A stretch of 64,000 nucleotides of DNA from Gordionus sp. m RMFG-2023 (lineage: Eukaryota > Nematomorpha > Gordioida > Chordodea > Parachordodidae): assembly GCF_954871325.1 (NCBI RefSeq), contig NC_088777.1:12439366-12503365 (forward strand), written 5' to 3'. Shown piece after piece: positions 61,827 through 64,000 of this stretch. The notes beneath the pieces are model-generated. The model made no database searches and was not told where the DNA came from. It saw only the letters and a program-made list of their open reading frames with translations. Made by a program: the position numbers and the translations under genes. Numbering within the stretch: the first letter of the stretch is position 1; the number at the start of each line of letters is the position of its first letter.

Positions 61827-62395
61827 GTAAATTGCTCTTGAATTTTCAATGATTTAATTTATCTTTAGGATATCCCAGCTTTTGATTTTCAACTACCAGA
61901 TTTATCGATATGCACTTTCAAAATTGAAGTAATATTTTTCTTAAATTGACCTAGTAATAATGAATATAAAATATAGGATGCGAATATAAGCACACCTATT
62001 TATAAAAGTTTTACAAAATCAAATAAAATTATGCCCAGAGATGTATGTTTTACATAAATTATAATAGAAGAATTCATTATTTATATAGTGTAGGCAAATG
62101 AGATCTACTTATGGTGCAGAGCTTAAGATTAACATATCATGGCATATTAATGGCCTATATAATGGTTCTCTTTCAAAAGTTATTGGACTACTTCCTATGA
62201 TGATTAAGGTAATATCAAGATTTAATTTTTAAAAAAATGCTTAATTTTTAGTCAAATCATTGTCATCTTTCAAAAATTCATAAAGAAGAAGAATTGATAA
62301 AATTGGATGAGGAATTTAGTGAATTTGGTGGCTATTTTATTATAAATGGTATTGAAAAATTAATCAGGCCTATATTGATCCCAAGAAGGAATTTT
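61702..62395 (+). CDS. POLR1B: RNA polymerase I second-largest subunit, 5' part
   Basis: RPA135/RPA2, the beta-like catalytic subunit of nuclear RNA polymerase I, which transcribes rRNA genes. Five exons in frame: 61702 (or the ATG at 61752)-61826, 61869-61928, 61977-62042, 62089-62208 and 62252-62395, with introns of 42, 48, 46 and 43 bp. Encoded blocks follow the family order of the N-terminal protrusion: QHHIESFNFACEEGL, DIPAFDFQLPDLSICTF, DANISTP, CRQMRSTYGAELKINISWHI, then GGYFIINGIEKLIRPILI and PRRNF. IIDNG-type alternatives of Pol II/III read differently here (GGYFIINGIEK is Pol I-like), which decides the paralogue. Everything after PRRNF (over 900 residues in the family) is missing from the window: either a long intron follows or the rest is outside. 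True N terminus uncertain. Confidence 0.92.
61869..61928 (+). CDS. POLR1B: POLR1B exon, DIPAFDF block
   Basis: Twenty codons, phase 0 at both ends, aligned to the IPPFEF...ISFTI segment of the family. The acceptor is TTTAG and the donor GTAATA. Confidence 0.88.
61977..62042 (+). CDS. POLR1B: POLR1B exon, DANISTP block
   Basis: Twenty-two codons, phase 0, aligned to DAVISPP...NVYPAE of vertebrates. The acceptor is TATAG and the donor GTATGT. Confidence 0.85.
62089..62208 (+). CDS. POLR1B: POLR1B exon, RSTYGAELKI block
   Basis: Forty codons, phase 0. CRQMRSTYGAELKINISWHI aligns to [20 protein letters not shown], and LLPMMIK to YVPIMVK. The acceptor is TATAG and the donor GTAATA. Confidence 0.92.
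62252..62395 (+). CDS. POLR1B: POLR1B exon, GGYFIINGIEK block
   Basis: Forty-eight codons, phase 0: SNHCHL at the start and GGYFIINGIEKLIRPILI then PRRNF at the end, the most conserved part of the protrusion domain. The donor is GTAATA. The open frame continues past it, but the added sequence has no family similarity. Confidence 0.92.
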
Positions 62396-63339
62396 GTAAT
62401 ATTTAAATATTATTTAATGGATTATATTTTATTTAACAAATATAATTTAATAGCACAAGAGTACAATTTTATTTCAGATTTATCACTTATTAAGATGATC
62501 CTTTCAATTTATAATTTTAACATAATTTAAAACATAAAATTTTGGCCTCCTAGCTTAATAATTAGTGTTTATAAAAATTTCAAAACATTTTTGCCAAGAT
62601 CTTAGGAAATCCTCTAGTGTAACATGGCTAATTAACAATTGTGAATTGTTCATCGATCCTGATCTTCTCATTTTTGGGACAAATATACCCTGGAGGACAG
62701 ACCATTTTTTAAACTGATTTCTTAGCAATAGGACATAAGACTGATGCTATTTTAATGAAAATTTTAAAACTAATGTCCCAATACAAATTTTTAAACCTGA
62801 AACACTCTTCTTTAAATTATAAACAATATATAATAAAGGAAAAAATTATAAACAAATAAAAATATATGAATCCAAGGAATCAAATATGTTATCATTATAT
62901 AATATAAAAATAAATTGTTTTCATTCAATTGTTGTGATCTAGTATTTGAAAATTTAATCTACTCTTCACCCAAGAATCTGGCCTAATCAAACATTACACT
63001 TTTTGGAAATATTCAATATTTTTGCTTACCAGTCCTGTTTTTGAGGAAACTTTCACATAACACTGGCGTGCATTATATATGTAAATAATTTCTAACCATT
63101 CTGACAAAAAAGAAGATATTCATTGATTTATTCATATTATAATTTGTATTCCTACTTATATATTTTTTTAATGAAAATTTAAAAGACCAAAAGTAACAAA
63201 AGATTCTTAAAACACTGAGTTTATGATTTAAGAAACTTATATGTGTAAATTATTATAATATTGTTTTTCTTTTAATAAATACATTTGCAATATATTTATA
63301 TTCGTGGAAATGCACTTGTGATAATGACTTCTCGCATAT
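62396..63339. other. Probable POLR1B intron, no exon found
   Basis: I looked for the next expected family block (IRPKWKTRGPGYTQYG-like) and did not find it. No other gene or bounded repeat was seen. Confidence 0.5.
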
Positions 63340-63590
63340 ACACCCGTGGCAAAAAATCGGCATAGAGGTTTTGCGATAAAAGCTACGCTATAATGGAGTT
63401 GCAATAAATGTTTCTCTAATATGTATTCGCTGAAATAAATTCGCGATATTGCCTTCATTATAAATGTTCGTAATTGATTTCGCGATATGATTTTTGCTCT
63501 AAAATTCTTTCGCGCTAAACTATATTCGCGATAAAAGTTTCGCAAAAATGTGTTTCTCGATGAAATATTTGCTGAATTGACCTGATACGC
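63340..63590 (-). mobile_element. CGCGA-rich transposon end, solo
   Basis: A block of TTCGCGATAAAAG-like words ending GCTGAATTGACCTG, the complement of the CAGGTCAATTCAGC terminus of the element at 20760-22609. No other part of that element was found nearby. Confidence 0.65.
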
Positions 63591-63771
63591 ATTTACAGTA
63601 GTAGCAATTACTATTCGTCAAACCATAAACATCCAAATAGTTTTTTATGAGAATAATGTCAAATTTTTAGCATTATAATTCAAGTTCATTTCATTTTTTA
63701 TATAAAATATCACGTATTTTTAAAAGCCACGTTCATTTTTTCATTTTTGACCTCTGACTCTGAAATCCCAG

Positions 63772-63970
63772 TAGTCTGTTAAACGGCTCTATTTTTAAAA
63801 ACGACAAACCAATATTTTAGCCAATAAATATTACACAAGCCTCAAGATTTTGTTAATAGATGACCTAATTTTTCTGCCATCAATGAGCAAAATCTCGAAT
63901 CTTGGGTTATATATTTTGGTTAAAATATTGTATTAGCCGTTTTTAAAAATCGAGCCATTTGACGACACTA
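63772..63970 (+). mobile_element. 0.2-kb foldback MITE family, copy E
   Basis: 199 bp, TAGTCTGTTAAACGGCTCTA at the left and TAGTGTCGTCAAATGG (complement) at the right, with the shared interior GCCTCAAGATTT. No clear target duplication. Confidence 0.8.
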
Positions 63971-64000
63971 CTCACTCAGGATCTATTCTTTTGGTAGGAG

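Noticed and set aside
1-64000. CRISPR arrays, bacterial operons or a prokaryotic insert
   Set aside because: No regularly spaced direct repeats, no Shine-Dalgarno-led gene clusters. All recognised proteins are eukaryotic or from eukaryotic mobile elements.

Overview
The window is an AT-rich, repeat-rich animal nuclear sequence. The evidence is two spliced genes whose protein sequences I recognise as metazoan-type, surrounded by DNA transposons, LINEs, MITEs and LTR-element fossils. The host phylum cannot be fixed from the sequence. Very low GC, many introns of only 42-48 bp and heavy transposon load would suit a myxozoan or another derived parasitic animal, but that is inference.

The main result is a complete gene for glutamine-dependent NAD+ synthetase (NADSYN1), read on the + strand from an ATG at 17694 to a stop at 57062. 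It has sixteen exons. All fifteen junctions keep frame, the coding length is 2,505 nt (834 codons plus stop), and the catalytic Glu, Lys and Cys of the glutaminase domain and the SGGxDS loop of the synthetase domain are present. Exons make up about 6% of the 39-kb locus. Most of the larger introns carry transposons, and no exon is interrupted.

The second gene, on the same strand about 4.6 kb further on, is the 5' part of the second-largest RNA polymerase I subunit (POLR1B/RPA135). Five exons are seen at 61702-62395, separated by introns of 42-48 bp. The rest of the gene must lie beyond a long intron or outside the window.

Layout. 1-17.4 kb: Ty3-like fossils (443-2287; 13897-16205 with two LTRs), a gag-like AT-rich remnant (7990-8873), an endonuclease-type LINE (10200-12770), and a MITE nested in a tandem duplication (4793-5723). 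17.4-17.6 kb: a MITE carrying telomere-like repeats, ending 80 bp before the NADSYN1 start codon. 17.7-57.1 kb: NADSYN1, whose introns hold a non-autonomous hAT-like element (20760-22609), a Ty3 pol remnant (28.4-29.1 kb), a hAT (30255-31865), an R2-type LINE with a restriction-like endonuclease (33290-36048), a 2.9-kb foldback element with 1.24-kb arms (36049-38941), a MITE with a tRNA-like SINE head (39907-40298), a 3.85-kb transposon with about 800-bp terminal inverted repeats (42234-46086), and two bounded hAT elements plus a hAT remnant (46150-50843). 57.1-61.7 kb: intergenic, with a long polypurine tract and a 230-bp direct repeat. 61.7-64 kb: the start of POLR1B, a CGCGA-rich transposon end and a copy of a 0.2-kb MITE family that occurs five times in the window.

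No prokaryotic gene, CRISPR array or complete structural RNA gene was seen. The most useful points for a second look are the splice donors of NADSYN1, which are mostly GTT and lack the usual G at +5, the extra segments in its protein, the unclassified long-TIR transposon, and the foldback element abutting the R2-type LINE.
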